Shown: positions 53,134-62,421, counted from the stretch's first letter. The stretch is DNA of 64,000 nt from Clostridia bacterium (GCA_018432615.1 JAHDSQ010000016.1:1-64000); one strand, 5' to 3'. Translations and numbers: made by a program. Notes: generated by a model from the sequence alone, not told the origin.

Positions 53134-54392
53134 TCGGTTTCCTCCAATCTTGTTGTATTTGCGAACGCACCTGCGTCCTGTAATTTGGTCATCGCACCGT
53201 TGATAAGGTAGAGATCTCCTCCAAACTCCGCCGGAATGCGATCGAGATTTTCTAGCTCACGGATATCGTTTGCGCTCATCCACCCGTTCTGCCTTGCGGT
53301 TGCATATCCGCTCATGCGGGAAACATAGTCGCCTCGTAGCAAGCCATCTACATTAAACTTAATGAATACGATTGGCTTTTCGCTTTCCATAAGCAGGGCA
53401 CGACACATGGACTGCTCCCAGCGCACTACCCACGGATCGAGCGTGTACTTTACAAACTCAAGCGACTGTTGCTCGATGTTGCTGAATGAGGATTTCTCTA
53501 AGTCAGCAAGCATATGAGGCGGCACTCTGAAAATACGGGCAATTTCGTTTATCTGAAACTTTCGGGTTTCCAAAAACTGTGCCTGCTCGGGCGAGATGCC
53601 TATCGGCTGATACTTCATGCCCTCCTCGAGAACAGCCATACGGTGCGCATTTTGTGAGCCTTGGTAGGCAGCATTCCAGCTTTCTTTGACCTTTTGCGGG
53701 TCCTTTATGGTGCCGGGGTGTTCAAGCACACCGCCCGGTGCTGCTCCGTTTGCGAAAAACTTCGCGCCATATTCCTCAGTCGCAATCGCCAGCCCCACTG
53801 CATTTTTTGCCATAGCTATGGGTGAGTAGCCAATAAGTCCGTCAAAGCCTAATCCCGGTATATGCAAAACTTCGGACGGTGAGAGATATATCTGGCTGTC
53901 ATCACCAAGAGTAGGTGCATCGTCACTAGTACGGGAGTAAAGATAAAACAACCGACCTTTACTGTCGCGGTCAACTGTCATCTTATTCGGCATGAGAGGA
54001 TAGAGAGCGATTACCTCACCACGGGCGTTTCGAATTATCTGTGCATAAGCATTGCCCCATAACAAAAGATGACTCATCAGCGTTTCGCGGAACGCAAATG
54101 AAGTCATCTCAGGGTTCGGTTCATCATGGAGCAGTTTATATAAAGGGTGCTTTAAATATTTCTCTTTACCGCCCGAATCATTATATCTGTACACGTGAAG
54201 CGGCAGCCCCGCCAAGGTTTCAGACAGTATCCTCACACAGGAATAGACCGCTGTCATTTGCATGGCTGTATGTTCGTTAACCGGCTTTCCGGCACTTGTG
54301 TTTCCGAAAAAGAAGCTGTAGCGGCTACCTACAAGTGCATTTTTAGGTTTGTCTCGTGCCTTGAATATTCCTTGTAAGATTCCCATAGACAT
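53130..54392 (-). CDS. Portal protein (HK97 family)
   Basis: A protein of about 420 residues. AMQMTAVYSCVRILSETLAG near residue 45, LLLWGNAYAQIIRNARGEV, FRVPPHMLADLEKSSFSNIE and the late ANDIRELENL motif are typical. Twelve copies form the DNA entry ring. AAAGGAGAG precedes GTG/ATG/ATG in frame at 54395, 54392 and 54386; I use 54392, but 54386 is also possible. Confidence 0.93.
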   Translation of the reverse strand: MSMGILQGIFKARDKPKNALVGSRYSFFFGNTSAGKPVNEHTAMQMTAVYSCVRILSETLAGLPLHVYRYNDSGGKEKYLKHPLYKLLHDEPNPEMTSFAFRETLMSHLLLWGNAYAQIIRNARGEVIALYPLMPNKMTVDRDSKGRLFYLYSRTSDDAPTLGDDSQIYLSPSEVLHIPGLGFDGLIGYSPIAMAKNAVGLAIATEEYGAKFFANGAAPGGVLEHPGTIKDPQKVKESWNAAYQGSQNAHRMAVLEEGMKYQPIGISPEQAQFLETRKFQINEIARIFRVPPHMLADLEKSSFSNIEQQSLEFVKYTLDPWVVRWEQSMCRALLMESEKPIVFIKFNVDGLLRGDYVSRMSGYATARQNGWMSANDIRELENLDRIPAEFGGDLYLINGAMTKLQDAGAFANTTRLEETE

Positions 54393-54404
54393 CACTCTCC
54401 TTTG

Positions 54405-55970
54405 CTAAAAAATAAGCAGACCGCGTTTGTCATAGACACTCTCGCCATTGTCGTTTCCGCAACGAATCGCACGGTCGAGTGCCATAATCGTTGCCACAGC
54501 GCCATCGATTTTTTCAGTTGACTTTTCTTTATCTGCCTTAATATTGCCTGCAGGGTCGGTGCGGATAAAGATGTTGTCCATCATCCAGCGAAGAACAGGA
54601 TGACCGCCATGAGCAATTTTTTGTTCTAGTGTCAGTTTCATCAATTCTTTTGTGGGTGGAGACATATCCTTAAAGCCTTGCCCAAAAGGCACGACTGTAA
54701 AGCCAAGACCTTCAAGGTTCTGCACCATCTGTACAGCCCCCCAGCGGTCAAAGGCTATTTCACGGATGTTATATTTTGTACCGAGTTCCTCGATAAAGGC
54801 TTCGATGAAACCGTAATGCACAACATTGCCTTCAGTTGTTTTGAGGAAACCCTGCTTCTGCCATAAATCATAATTCACATGGTCACGTCGAACACGCAAA
54901 TCAATGTTGTCCTCCGGCATCCAGAAAAACGGCAAAACAGTGTATTTATCATCCTCATCGAGCGGCGGAAAGACCAGCACGAAGGCTGTGATATCAGTGG
55001 AAGAGGAGAGGTCAAGCCCACCATAGCAAACACGCCCTTGCAGGGCTTCCGGGTCAACGGCGAAAGCACAGGCATCCCATTTATCCATTGGCATCCAGCG
55101 TACAGACTGTTTTACCCACTGGTTCAACCGGAGTTGCCGGAAGCTGTTCTCCTCAGCCGGATTTTGCTTTGCACTCTCACAAGCTGCCTTTACCTTGTCT
55201 AATCCTATTGTGATGCCAAGAGAGGGGTTTGCTTTTTTCCATACTTTTGGATCCGTCCAGTCATCCGTTTCCGCAGCCCCAAAGATTACAGGATAAAATG
55301 TTGGATCCGTCTTGCGTCCTGATAGAATATCCAGTGCCTTTTGATGCACTTCATAACAGATGGAGTTCGTATTGTCGCCAGCAGTTGTAATCAAAAAATA
55401 TAGTGGCTGCATTCGGGCATCTCCGCTACCTTTGGTCATCACGTCAAAGAGCTTTCTATTAGGCTGTGTATGCAATTCATCGAAAATAACCCCGTGGGTA
55501 TTGAATCCATGCTTATTTGCCACGTCCGCAGAGAGCACCTGATAAGTACTCTCCGTGGGCATATATACAAGGGTTTTTGTCGATTCAGTTATCTTAACCC
55601 GCTTTGTTAATGCCGGTGATTTACGCACCATCGCCACAGCAACCTCAAACACAATCTTTGCTTGGTTCTTATCCGAAGCACAGCTATATACCTTAGCGCG
55701 CTGTTCGCCATCGCCACAAGTCAACAAAAGTGCAACTGCCGCGGCAAGCTCTGACTTTCCATTCTTTTTTGGTATTTCGATATATGCTGTATTAAACTGA
55801 CGGTAGCCGTTTGGCTTCAGAACACCAAACACATCTCGAATGATTTGTTCCTGCCAATCAATAAGTTCAAAAGGCCGACCGTCCCATATGCCGCTGGTAT
55901 GACGTAAGGCCTGAATGAAAGCGACAGCATAGTCGGCGGCTTCCTTGCAGTAAACGGAATCCTTCATCAT
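54405..55970 (-). CDS. terL: Terminase large subunit
   Basis: A protein of at least 521 residues. The ATPase part has EIPKKNGKSELAAAVALLLT (Walker A variant, about 66-85), VIFDELHTQPNRK (Walker B, about 167-179) and TTAGDN; the nuclease part contains YGGLDLSSSTDITAF and IDGAVATIMALDRAI. It cuts and pumps DNA into the head. The ATG at 55970 has no ribosome binding site, whereas the open frame continues upstream with family-like residues (QKLKKYTPTRF) to a strong AAAGGAGG that is followed 8 bases later by ATA (56004-56006). Confidence 0.93.
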   Translation of the reverse strand: MMKDSVYCKEAADYAVAFIQALRHTSGIWDGRPFELIDWQEQIIRDVFGVLKPNGYRQFNTAYIEIPKKNGKSELAAAVALLLTCGDGEQRAKVYSCASDKNQAKIVFEVAVAMVRKSPALTKRVKITESTKTLVYMPTESTYQVLSADVANKHGFNTHGVIFDELHTQPNRKLFDVMTKGSGDARMQPLYFLITTAGDNTNSICYEVHQKALDILSGRKTDPTFYPVIFGAAETDDWTDPKVWKKANPSLGITIGLDKVKAACESAKQNPAEENSFRQLRLNQWVKQSVRWMPMDKWDACAFAVDPEALQGRVCYGGLDLSSSTDITAFVLVFPPLDEDDKYTVLPFFWMPEDNIDLRVRRDHVNYDLWQKQGFLKTTEGNVVHYGFIEAFIEELGTKYNIREIAFDRWGAVQMVQNLEGLGFTVVPFGQGFKDMSPPTKELMKLTLEQKIAHGGHPVLRWMMDNIFIRTDPAGNIKADKEKSTEKIDGAVATIMALDRAIRCGNDNGESVYDKRGLLIF

Positions 55971-56003
55971 AAAACGAGTTGGTGTGTATTTCTTTAGTTT
56001 TTG

Positions 56004-56021
56004 TATATCAGCCGCCTCCTT
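56004..56021 (-). promoter_or_regulatory. Ribosome binding site with ATA as likely terL start
   Basis: Minus strand AAAGGAGG, then an 8-base spacer, then ATA CAA AAA in the terL frame. No ATG, GTG or TTG lies between the in-frame TGA upstream and the ATG at 55970. Either ATA is used as a rare start, or a G-to-A change has damaged the start. Confidence 0.5.
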
Positions 56022-56028
56022 TCAAAAT

Positions 56029-56105
56029 GGCATAAAAAATGACCTGCCACAGGCAAGCCTTCTAAAAATGTCTGCACGAGAGACAGCCCCTTTCGGGGTG
56101 TTCTC
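56029..56105 (-). other. Two hairpins between small gene and terL
   Basis: Minus strand: a hairpin with a GAAA loop (CCCC-GAAA-GGGG, 56087-56098, partly extended to GAGA/TCTC) and a shorter CCTG-TGG-CAGG hairpin followed by TCATTTTTTATG (56029-56055). The second resembles a weak terminator just before the terL ribosome binding site. Confidence 0.45.
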
Positions 56106-56124
56106 GGCTGTTTTCTATTTTAGG

Positions 56125-56289
56125 TTAGGGTTTTTCCGTTAGTTCGCCATCCACTAAAATATATCGGTGTTCGCATCCCTGCGCGTCCTTGGCGATAATC
56201 CGCAACTCTCCGTTTTCAAAAGCGTTGTAAACCTTCACGAAAGTGTATCCGTCGCCAAGCTGCTCGTCGATGAGTTTTCGGTAGTCCAT
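56125..56289 (-). CDS. Small phage protein, 54 residues
   Basis: The product starts MDYRKLIDEQLGDGYTFVKV and ends ILVDGELTEKP. Alpha-beta in character; the family is not recognised. GAAAGGAG lies 6-7 bases before the ATG, which supports it. It is located between terL and other small genes of the same strand. Confidence 0.7.
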   Translation of the reverse strand: MDYRKLIDEQLGDGYTFVKVYNAFENGELRIIAKDAQGCEHRYILVDGELTEKP

Positions 56290-56317
56290 GTTTTTCTCCT
56301 TTCTTTTAATGTTTGGC

Positions 56318-56530
56318 TTAATCGAGGTTCACAAGACCGTTTTTGTGCTGCGAGACCTCGGCGGGATTAATATCGACCGGCTCGCACATGGCTGCGCTTG
56401 CAAGCCATTTGGTGCCGTCGTTCCAAAGCGGGCGGAGTATTGGGTCGCCCGTGACTTCATGGAAACCGACGATCTTGGCGAGAATGCCGTGGTTGCGAAC
56501 CGTCTGGTTCAGATGAAGTTGGTTTGTCAT
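56318..56530 (-). CDS. Small phage protein, 70 residues
   Basis: MTNQLHLNQTVRNHGILAKI, then GFHEVTGDPILRPLWNDGTK. Unknown family, no motif that I can assign. TAAGGAGGACATC precedes the ATG at 56530. Adjacent to two similar short genes in a cluster of accessory phage genes. Confidence 0.65.
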   Translation of the reverse strand: MTNQLHLNQTVRNHGILAKIVGFHEVTGDPILRPLWNDGTKWLASAAMCEPVDINPAEVSQHKNGLVNLD

Positions 56531-56682
56531 GTTGATGTCCTCCTTATAGTGTGTTTTCCCTTGCGGTAGGTTACATATAGCCATAGAAAACACAGCATAG
56601 CAAGGCAATTACACGATATAAATCGGCATATACTACACAATCTTTGTTGCTCGTAAAACTACTGTAATTGTGTATTTTTCAA

Positions 56683-56907
56683 TTAAATTTTCCGGCATAT
56701 ATCCTCGCCATATACGATATGAAGCGTGCTGCCGTTGTCCCATGAAACCATTATGCTTCCAATGTCATCCACACCCGTGACCGTTCCTTTAGTGCCAATA
56801 GGAGGAGCTTGTATGTCATCCATTTTTATCAGTTCCACACGGCACCCGACGGGATATTGAGCGCGGATACGTTCGACGGTTTCTCTTGAAGGAAATCTAT
56901 TGCTCAT
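56683..56907 (-). CDS. DUF4314 family protein
   Basis: A protein of 74 residues. PVGCRVELIKMDDIQAPPIG, then GTVTGVDDIGSIMVSWDNG, is the DUF4314 pattern of small SH3-like barrel proteins common in clostridial phages. Function unknown. AGGTGGTACAGGTG precedes the ATG at 56907, and its start overlaps the next gene upstream by 11 bases. Confidence 0.8.
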   Translation of the reverse strand: MSNRFPSRETVERIRAQYPVGCRVELIKMDDIQAPPIGTKGTVTGVDDIGSIMVSWDNGSTLHIVYGEDICRKI

Positions 56908-57586
56908 CACCTGTACCACCTTTCGGATTTTTGAATGCGCTGCTGCCGGGGAGGTTTTTCAGCAGGATTTTTCTGCTAACCTTGTATTCGTCACCAATAA
57001 AGCCGAGGGAGAGCAGCCAGCAGCGCATGGCGTACTTTGGATTATCAACCTCACGTTCTTTGGCACTGACTCGCTGCTTTTCTTTTGCCGTTTCACAGAG
57101 CTTCGTTATTAGTGTGGTATAAGTGTGAACCGAATCGCTGTCTAAGTTTCCTTTAAACCACGGGAATCGGAGAGTGTTTTCTGTCTGCTGAATGGGCAAA
57201 TCGGGGGCACCTAATGCTGCCTTGAGTAGCGATTCCTTTGCGGTGACCAGTTTAGCAAGGTTATCAAGCTTTTCAGGAGTGAAGCCCGTCAGCGGCATCT
57301 CAATAACAAGCTCGTCGCCATCATTAGTGTCACTGCCGTCCTTTTCTGCTTCAAAGCCCAACTCATGCAGCCGCTCTATTAGCTTTTCGATTTCCACGCT
57401 ATCACTACGGTTATCAAAGACAACGGTGCCGTCTTTATCAACAGTGAAATAATCAATCTCGTAAGCGAAGCTCGGTGCACCCAAATATTTAGGTTCGGCT
57501 TCCAAAATATCGCCCATTGCCCGAACGAGACGCTTGCGCTCGTCGCCGATAACGTTATATCGGACTACAAATGTGTTATGTTCCAT
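56897..57586 (-). CDS. Phage 'virulence-related' conserved protein
   Basis: A protein of 229 residues. The beginning (MEHNTFVVRYNVIGDERKRL) and VTAKESLLKAALGAPDLPIQ match a conserved clostridial prophage family often labelled virulence protein, without experimental function. Mixed alpha/beta and no enzymatic motif. GAAAGGCGG precedes the ATG at 57586. Confidence 0.7.
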   Translation of the reverse strand: MEHNTFVVRYNVIGDERKRLVRAMGDILEAEPKYLGAPSFAYEIDYFTVDKDGTVVFDNRSDSVEIEKLIERLHELGFEAEKDGSDTNDGDELVIEMPLTGFTPEKLDNLAKLVTAKESLLKAALGAPDLPIQQTENTLRFPWFKGNLDSDSVHTYTTLITKLCETAKEKQRVSAKEREVDNPKYAMRCWLLSLGFIGDEYKVSRKILLKNLPGSSAFKNPKGGTGDEQ

Positions 57587-57653
57587 ACATTTACCGCCTT
57601 TCTGCGTTCTACGCAGGTCATATAGAGCCATAAAATCTGTAGAATAGCAAGCG

Positions 57654-58883
57654 TTATTCTACAGACTTTTTGACATCTCTATATGCAGTTTTTTGTGTAT
57701 CGCGCATAAGGTAAACGTCGGTATCTGAGCCTTTTTGCTCTATGTACCGTTTCACGATAACATCGGCATAGCGCTCATCCAACTCGATCATATAGCAAAT
57801 GCGTCCCGTCTTCTCACAGGCAATGAGAGTGCTGCCGCTGCCGCCGAACGGGTCAAGCACAATGTTGTTTGTCAGCGAGCTGTTCATAATTGGATAGGCG
57901 CACAGTGCCACAGGTTTCATAGTAGGATGATGTTTGCTTTTGGTTGGCCGGTCAAAATTCCATGTCGTGCGCTGTTTACGGTCGGCATACCAGTTGTGAC
58001 CGGCTGTTGGCTTCCAGCCTACTAGAATAGGTTCATGGTTGTATTGATAATCGCAGCGCCCCAAGACCGGTGTATTCTTTATCCATATACAAGTCTGATG
58101 ACAGAAGAAGCCTGCTTCGGTAAATGCTGTCCTGAAGTTGACTGTCTCACGATCAGCGTGGAAAACATAAATGCCGCCACCGTCTACCAACGCATCAAAC
58201 ATACACCGATATGCTGAGAGCAAGAATTCATGGAACTTGGTACTTTCCATATTGTCATTTTTCAGTTTTCCTGCAGTGCCTTTATAGTCCACGTTGTATG
58301 GCGGGTCCGTAATCACGAGATTTACTTGCTGACCGTCCAGCAGCTTTTTATATGTTTCCGCTTTTGTAGCATCGCCGCAGATAAGGCGGTGCCGTCCAAG
58401 CAGCCATATGTCTCCCTGCTTGGAAACTGGTGTTTCAGGTAATGGCTCGTCAAAATCATCCTCTTTGATACCTCCGACTATACTATCCCTGAATAACGCA
58501 TCCATCTCTGCAGCATCGAAACCCGTAAGAGATACATCAAAGCCACTTGCACCGATATCCTTCAAAAGGTCGGTCAAAAGCGGGATATCGAACTCGCCAG
58601 ATATCTTGTTGAGCGCCACATTTAAGGCTTTTTCCTTTTGCTCATCGATGTCCAGCACCACGCAATCCACAACGGTATATCCGAGTGCCACCAATACCTT
58701 GTACCGTTGATGGCCACCGACAATATTGCCCGTGCGTTTATTCCATATGATAGGCTCAACATAACCGAACTCCTCAATGGAGCGGCGTAGCTTTTCATAT
58801 TCAGCATCACCGGGTTTAAGGTCTTTTCGCGGATTGTATGCTGAAGGGTTTAACTTCTCAATTGATAATTTCTGTATATCCAT
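57654..58883 (-). CDS. ParB-like domain fused to DNA methyltransferase (DPPY type)
   Basis: A protein of 409 residues. A ParB/Srx-type domain occupies 1-90 (SAYNPRKDLKPGD, GGHQRYKVLVALGY). The methyltransferase has motif IV DPPY (TDPPYNVDYKG, about 193) before motif I DPFGGSGST (about 344), the beta-class order, with MTHH-like KHHPTMKP. DPPY with this order is most often N6-adenine. It would methylate phage and host DNA. Paralogue of the following gene, one base away. Confidence 0.88.
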   Translation of the reverse strand: MDIQKLSIEKLNPSAYNPRKDLKPGDAEYEKLRRSIEEFGYVEPIIWNKRTGNIVGGHQRYKVLVALGYTVVDCVVLDIDEQKEKALNVALNKISGEFDIPLLTDLLKDIGASGFDVSLTGFDAAEMDALFRDSIVGGIKEDDFDEPLPETPVSKQGDIWLLGRHRLICGDATKAETYKKLLDGQQVNLVITDPPYNVDYKGTAGKLKNDNMESTKFHEFLLSAYRCMFDALVDGGGIYVFHADRETVNFRTAFTEAGFFCHQTCIWIKNTPVLGRCDYQYNHEPILVGWKPTAGHNWYADRKQRTTWNFDRPTKSKHHPTMKPVALCAYPIMNSSLTNNIVLDPFGGSGSTLIACEKTGRICYMIELDERYADVIVKRYIEQKGSDTDVYLMRDTQKTAYRDVKKSVE

Positions 58884-58884
58884 A

Positions 58885-60183
58885 TCATACCTCCAGCTTT
58901 ACAGCAGTCCCACCGGTGAATGTTTCCCAGCGCTTTACGATGAGATCACAGTAGACCGGCGAAATCTCCATCGCATAGCACCTGCGTTCGGTCTGTTCAC
59001 AGGCGATGAGCGTCGTTCCACAGCCCGCGAAAGGTTCAAGTACCACACCGCCACGGTCAGAATGCATTTTAATGCATCGCCACGGCAACTCGACAGGAAA
59101 CATAGCAGGGTGATCTTTATTGGCTCGCACAGTAGATATTTCCCAAATTCCGGCATAGCCCCAGTTTTTACGCTCATCCTTGGTGAGCCGCTTCACAAAC
59201 TTATAGGAATGGCCGGCGAATGCCGAAACCCAAGCAAACTCTTGGTCGTTGTATTCATCAGTTTCCTGCGCAGCCAGCGCCGTGATATATTCGTACTGCT
59301 GCACCGGTTTATTTGTCACAAGGTGATAGGGTGAATTACCGAAATTCATGCCTTGCTTTTTCCAAATGCGAATCCAGATAGGACGAAAGCCGTTGTCAGC
59401 AAATAGTCCAATGCTATACATTTCGGTTGGTTCAATAAACTGGGTACCTGTGGCATATAGGTCTCCGATGTTCCAACAGACAATGTCTGCGTTTTTACAG
59501 ATGTTCTTTATAGCGGGGCGCATCGTTTCAAACCACGGTTCGATCCCGGCTTTTTCATATTCTTTTCCAACGCCGTATGGAGGAGAGGTAACTGCGCACT
59601 GAGCGTGGGCACCGTCCATCAGATGGTCGAAATCCACCTCGATGGTACTGTCGCCGCACAAAAGCCGATGCTGTCCAAGCAGCCAGATATCTCCTGTATG
59701 AGTTCGTGTTTCGCCAACAGCTTCAATGGCTTCCTTTTCTTTGTCTACGTCGAAGTCATCCTGTATAGCTTCCTTCGAGTAAAATTTATTTAGGAGTGCG
59801 TCTACTTCGTCAGCATCAAAACCTGTAAGAGATACGTCAAATGTAGATGCGTCAAACTCTGCCATGAGCGATGCCAGCTTTGCTTCGTCCCAATCGCCCT
59901 GTATTTTATTAAGTGCAAGGTTAAGTGCTTTTTCACGTTTGTCATCAAGCTCAACAATCACGCAGTCGATTTCCGTCTGCCCAAGGTCGAGTAGCACTTT
60001 CAACCGCTGGTGACCTCCAACCACGTTACCGGTGGTCTTATTCCAGATGATCGGTTCCACATAACCGAACTCCGCAATAGAGCGCTTGAGCTTTTCGTAT
60101 TCCTTGTCACCTGGCTTCAGGTCTTTTCGAGGGTTATATGCAGCTGGATCGAGCTTTGCCGCGGGTATCTTTTCAATCAGCAT
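58885..60183 (-). CDS. ParB-like domain fused to DNA methyltransferase (TSPPY type)
   Basis: A protein of 432 residues. ParB-like part at 1-90 (AAYNPRKDLKPGDKEYEKLK, GGHQRLKVLLDLGQ); motif IV TSPPYGVGKEY (about 196) and motif I EPFAGCGTTLIACEQ (about 382), again beta-class order. TSPPY is typical of N4-cytosine enzymes. The ParB parts of this and the next gene are nearly collinear, so they stem from duplication, but the catalytic motifs differ. Start overlaps metK by 11 bases. Confidence 0.88.
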   Translation of the reverse strand: MLIEKIPAAKLDPAAYNPRKDLKPGDKEYEKLKRSIAEFGYVEPIIWNKTTGNVVGGHQRLKVLLDLGQTEIDCVIVELDDKREKALNLALNKIQGDWDEAKLASLMAEFDASTFDVSLTGFDADEVDALLNKFYSKEAIQDDFDVDKEKEAIEAVGETRTHTGDIWLLGQHRLLCGDSTIEVDFDHLMDGAHAQCAVTSPPYGVGKEYEKAGIEPWFETMRPAIKNICKNADIVCWNIGDLYATGTQFIEPTEMYSIGLFADNGFRPIWIRIWKKQGMNFGNSPYHLVTNKPVQQYEYITALAAQETDEYNDQEFAWVSAFAGHSYKFVKRLTKDERKNWGYAGIWEISTVRANKDHPAMFPVELPWRCIKMHSDRGGVVLEPFAGCGTTLIACEQTERRCYAMEISPVYCDLIVKRWETFTGGTAVKLEV

Positions 60184-61336
60184 ATTTCTCAGCCGCCTTT
60201 CTTAACTCCTTATAACAATCCACGTTTTCCCACGGAAAGAGACAGGAATTGAAATGACCATATGTCGCCGTGCTTTCATATATGGCTGTACGTAAACGTA
60301 GCTTTTCAATGATAGCGGCAGGACGCAAATTAAAGACTTCTTGCACAATCAAGGTAAGCTGCTCATCTGTCAGCTTGCTTGTTCCAAATGAAGTGACCGC
60401 TACTGCCACGGGACTTGCCTTACCGATGGCATAAGAAAGAGCGACCTCGCATCTTTCAGCTAAGTCGCTCCACACAATGTTCTTCGCGATATACCGTGCC
60501 ATATATGCGCCGCTGCGGTCAACCTTCGTCGGATCTTTGCCGCAAAGGGCTCCGCCGCCGTGTGACGCAAGACCACCATAAGTATCCACCATGATTTTTC
60601 TGCCCGTCAGTCCTGTGTCAGCAGCGGGGCCGCCCTCTACGAAATGTCCACTGGGGTTAATGAGTATTTCGGTATCATCGTCCATTGGGAAATCCTCAAA
60701 GCATTGCCACAAGACATTATTCATAATATCCGTGCGCAGCTGCTCCTGCGTTTTATTCGCCTCATGCTGGACAGAAATCACCACAGCTTTCACACGTTTG
60801 GGTTTACCATCTTCATATTCGACAGTAACCTGACACTTGCCGTCCGGTAGAATGCCTTTGATGAGTTTACCTTCGCGGCATTCATCAATGCGCTTGGCAA
60901 TGCGATGCGAGAGTACCAGCGGCAAAGGCAAATACTCTCGCGTTTCCTTTGTTGCGTACCCGTATACTGTGCCTTGGTCACCTGCGCCGACAGATCCGTA
61001 AGGATCGCATATGCCGTTTCGCGCTTCAATTGCCGTATCCACACCGGCTGCGATATCCGCACTCTGTCGGTGAACGAATACGAACACAGTAAACTTCCAA
61101 GGATTATACCCGACCTCGCGCAGGACATTCCGCACGATAAACCGAATATCCACTTTTTCGCTACAGGTGATTTCGCCCGCTACGATAATTTTGCCCTTAG
61201 TCGCCATAACCTCGCAAGCTACACGAGAAGCTCTGTCCTTTCTGAGACAAGCATCCAAGATATTGTCGGCAATCAGATCGCAGAGCTTATCCGGATGCCC
61301 TTTGCATACACTTTCTGCTGTTTTGTAAGTTGTCAT
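60173..61336 (-). CDS. metK: S-adenosylmethionine synthetase
   Basis: A protein of 387 residues, full length. Signatures: GHPDKLCDLIADNILDA (about 13-29), GAGDQGTVYGYAT (about 117-129), ADTGLTGRKIMVDTYGG and GGGALCGKDPTKVDRS (about 262-277). It makes SAM from methionine and ATP. It deviates from housekeeping MetK at some positions (ALCGKDP in place of AFSGKDP). Its overlap with a methyltransferase gene implies coupled production of donor and enzyme. Confidence 0.93.
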   Translation of the reverse strand: MTTYKTAESVCKGHPDKLCDLIADNILDACLRKDRASRVACEVMATKGKIIVAGEITCSEKVDIRFIVRNVLREVGYNPWKFTVFVFVHRQSADIAAGVDTAIEARNGICDPYGSVGAGDQGTVYGYATKETREYLPLPLVLSHRIAKRIDECREGKLIKGILPDGKCQVTVEYEDGKPKRVKAVVISVQHEANKTQEQLRTDIMNNVLWQCFEDFPMDDDTEILINPSGHFVEGGPAADTGLTGRKIMVDTYGGLASHGGGALCGKDPTKVDRSGAYMARYIAKNIVWSDLAERCEVALSYAIGKASPVAVAVTSFGTSKLTDEQLTLIVQEVFNLRPAAIIEKLRLRTAIYESTATYGHFNSCLFPWENVDCYKELRKAAEKYAD

Positions 61337-61354
61337 TTCACATTCCTCCGTTTA

Positions 61355-61909
61355 TTATAGTGCGCCCCGACGGGCATTGAGCAACTTTTCCATTGCATCG
61401 TCTTGAGGTGTTACACCGCGATATTCTGTTGTGCAGTTTTCCCGTACCACCTGATAAATCTGGAACCAGATGTTGTTGGCCTGCTTCATGAAATTTTGAG
61501 ACATTGAAACATAGGGGGACGGAATAGCATTGCCGGTGGTGGGGTGCTTAGCAAGGAAGCCAAACTCGCTGATTGCCTGCTCGCACTGGATCCACCGTGC
61601 CACACTCTGAGCGTATTGTTCGATAAGCTGAGTGGTTACTAACTGTGCGCACCCTCGCTCCTTGAGCCATTGCCATGTATTGTTGAAAATCTCCGCCGCC
61701 AGTGTTGTGGAACCGTCTTTCTGTTTCGCGCTAAGATAGCCTCTTGGTTTTGGCATTGATTCTCCGGTAAGCTCCGTCATGTCTGTAAAGTCCATGATGG
61801 TCAACTTTCGATTACCGGGATTGCCATCTAAAATTTTGTCGGCGAGAGCTTTCTTTTTTTGCCCTGAGCCGATTCTTGCACCACCTCTGTTGGTGCCGTC
61901 TTTTGCCAT
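61355..61909 (-). CDS. terS: Terminase small subunit, P27 type
   Basis: A protein of 184 residues. The start (GGARIGSGQKKKALADKILDGNPG) and the WIQCEQAISEFGFLA / MSQNFMKQANNIW helical region match P27-type small terminases. It binds pac or cos DNA and hands it to TerL. GAAGGAGTG precedes the ATG at 61909. Unusually far from terL, since metK and the methyltransferases lie between. Confidence 0.8.
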   Translation of the reverse strand: MAKDGTNRGGARIGSGQKKKALADKILDGNPGNRKLTIMDFTDMTELTGESMPKPRGYLSAKQKDGSTTLAAEIFNNTWQWLKERGCAQLVTTQLIEQYAQSVARWIQCEQAISEFGFLAKHPTTGNAIPSPYVSMSQNFMKQANNIWFQIYQVVRENCTTEYRGVTPQDDAMEKLLNARRGAL

Positions 61910-62002
61910 ATTTATCACACTCCTTCCTGATGGGGGATATTAGCTGTTTGAAACTGCGATTTCTCGCACGAAGCCCCACGCCGTTGTCCGTTTTTAATAG
62001 CT

Positions 62003-62368
62003 TTAGAGATCTGACCGCCCCCACCTGTCGCCGCTCTCTGCAGTAATGCGTGAATGACACGACTTGCACAGCGACATGAGATTACTCACATCATTTGTTC
62101 CTCCGTGACTGAGCGGGAGAATATGATGTACCTCTTCAGCGGGGGTTAAGCGATCAGCTTTTTTACACTCCTCACATAGCGGGTGAGCCTTGATGTAACG
62201 GTCGCGTATGCGTTTCCATGCACGACCATATCTTTTGTTGGTTTCAGGCTCGCGCTGGAAATGATTATAGTGGCGCGTTGCCTGCCGTTGATGTTCCACA
62301 CAATACAAACCATCCGTCAGTTTTGGACAACTGGGGTATCGACACGGCCGCTTTGGTTTCTTTGGCAT
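62003..62368 (-). CDS. HNH endonuclease
   Basis: A protein of 121 residues. CPKLTDGLYCVEH and CEECKKADR for zinc binding, then HHILPLSHGGTNDVSNLMSL and CKSCHSRI, a complete HNH core. In siphoviruses an HNH next to the small terminase takes part in packaging cleavage. GGAGGTGACC precedes the ATG. Confidence 0.9.
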   Translation of the reverse strand: MPKKPKRPCRYPSCPKLTDGLYCVEHQRQATRHYNHFQREPETNKRYGRAWKRIRDRYIKAHPLCEECKKADRLTPAEEVHHILPLSHGGTNDVSNLMSLCKSCHSRITAESGDRWGRSDL

Positions 62369-62390
62369 AGGGTCACCTCCTTGGGCATAA

Positions 62391-62421
62391 CAAAAGCCCC
62401 GGGGGATTTTCCCTCGAGGCT
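62391..62421 (-). terminator. Terminator upstream of the packaging genes
   Basis: Minus strand: an 11-base stem with one mismatch (AGCCTCGAGGG / CCCCCGGGGCT, loop AAAAT) followed by TTTTGTT. It separates the DUF1492-like gene from the HNH-terminase block, so the late block may start from its own promoter. Confidence 0.7.
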
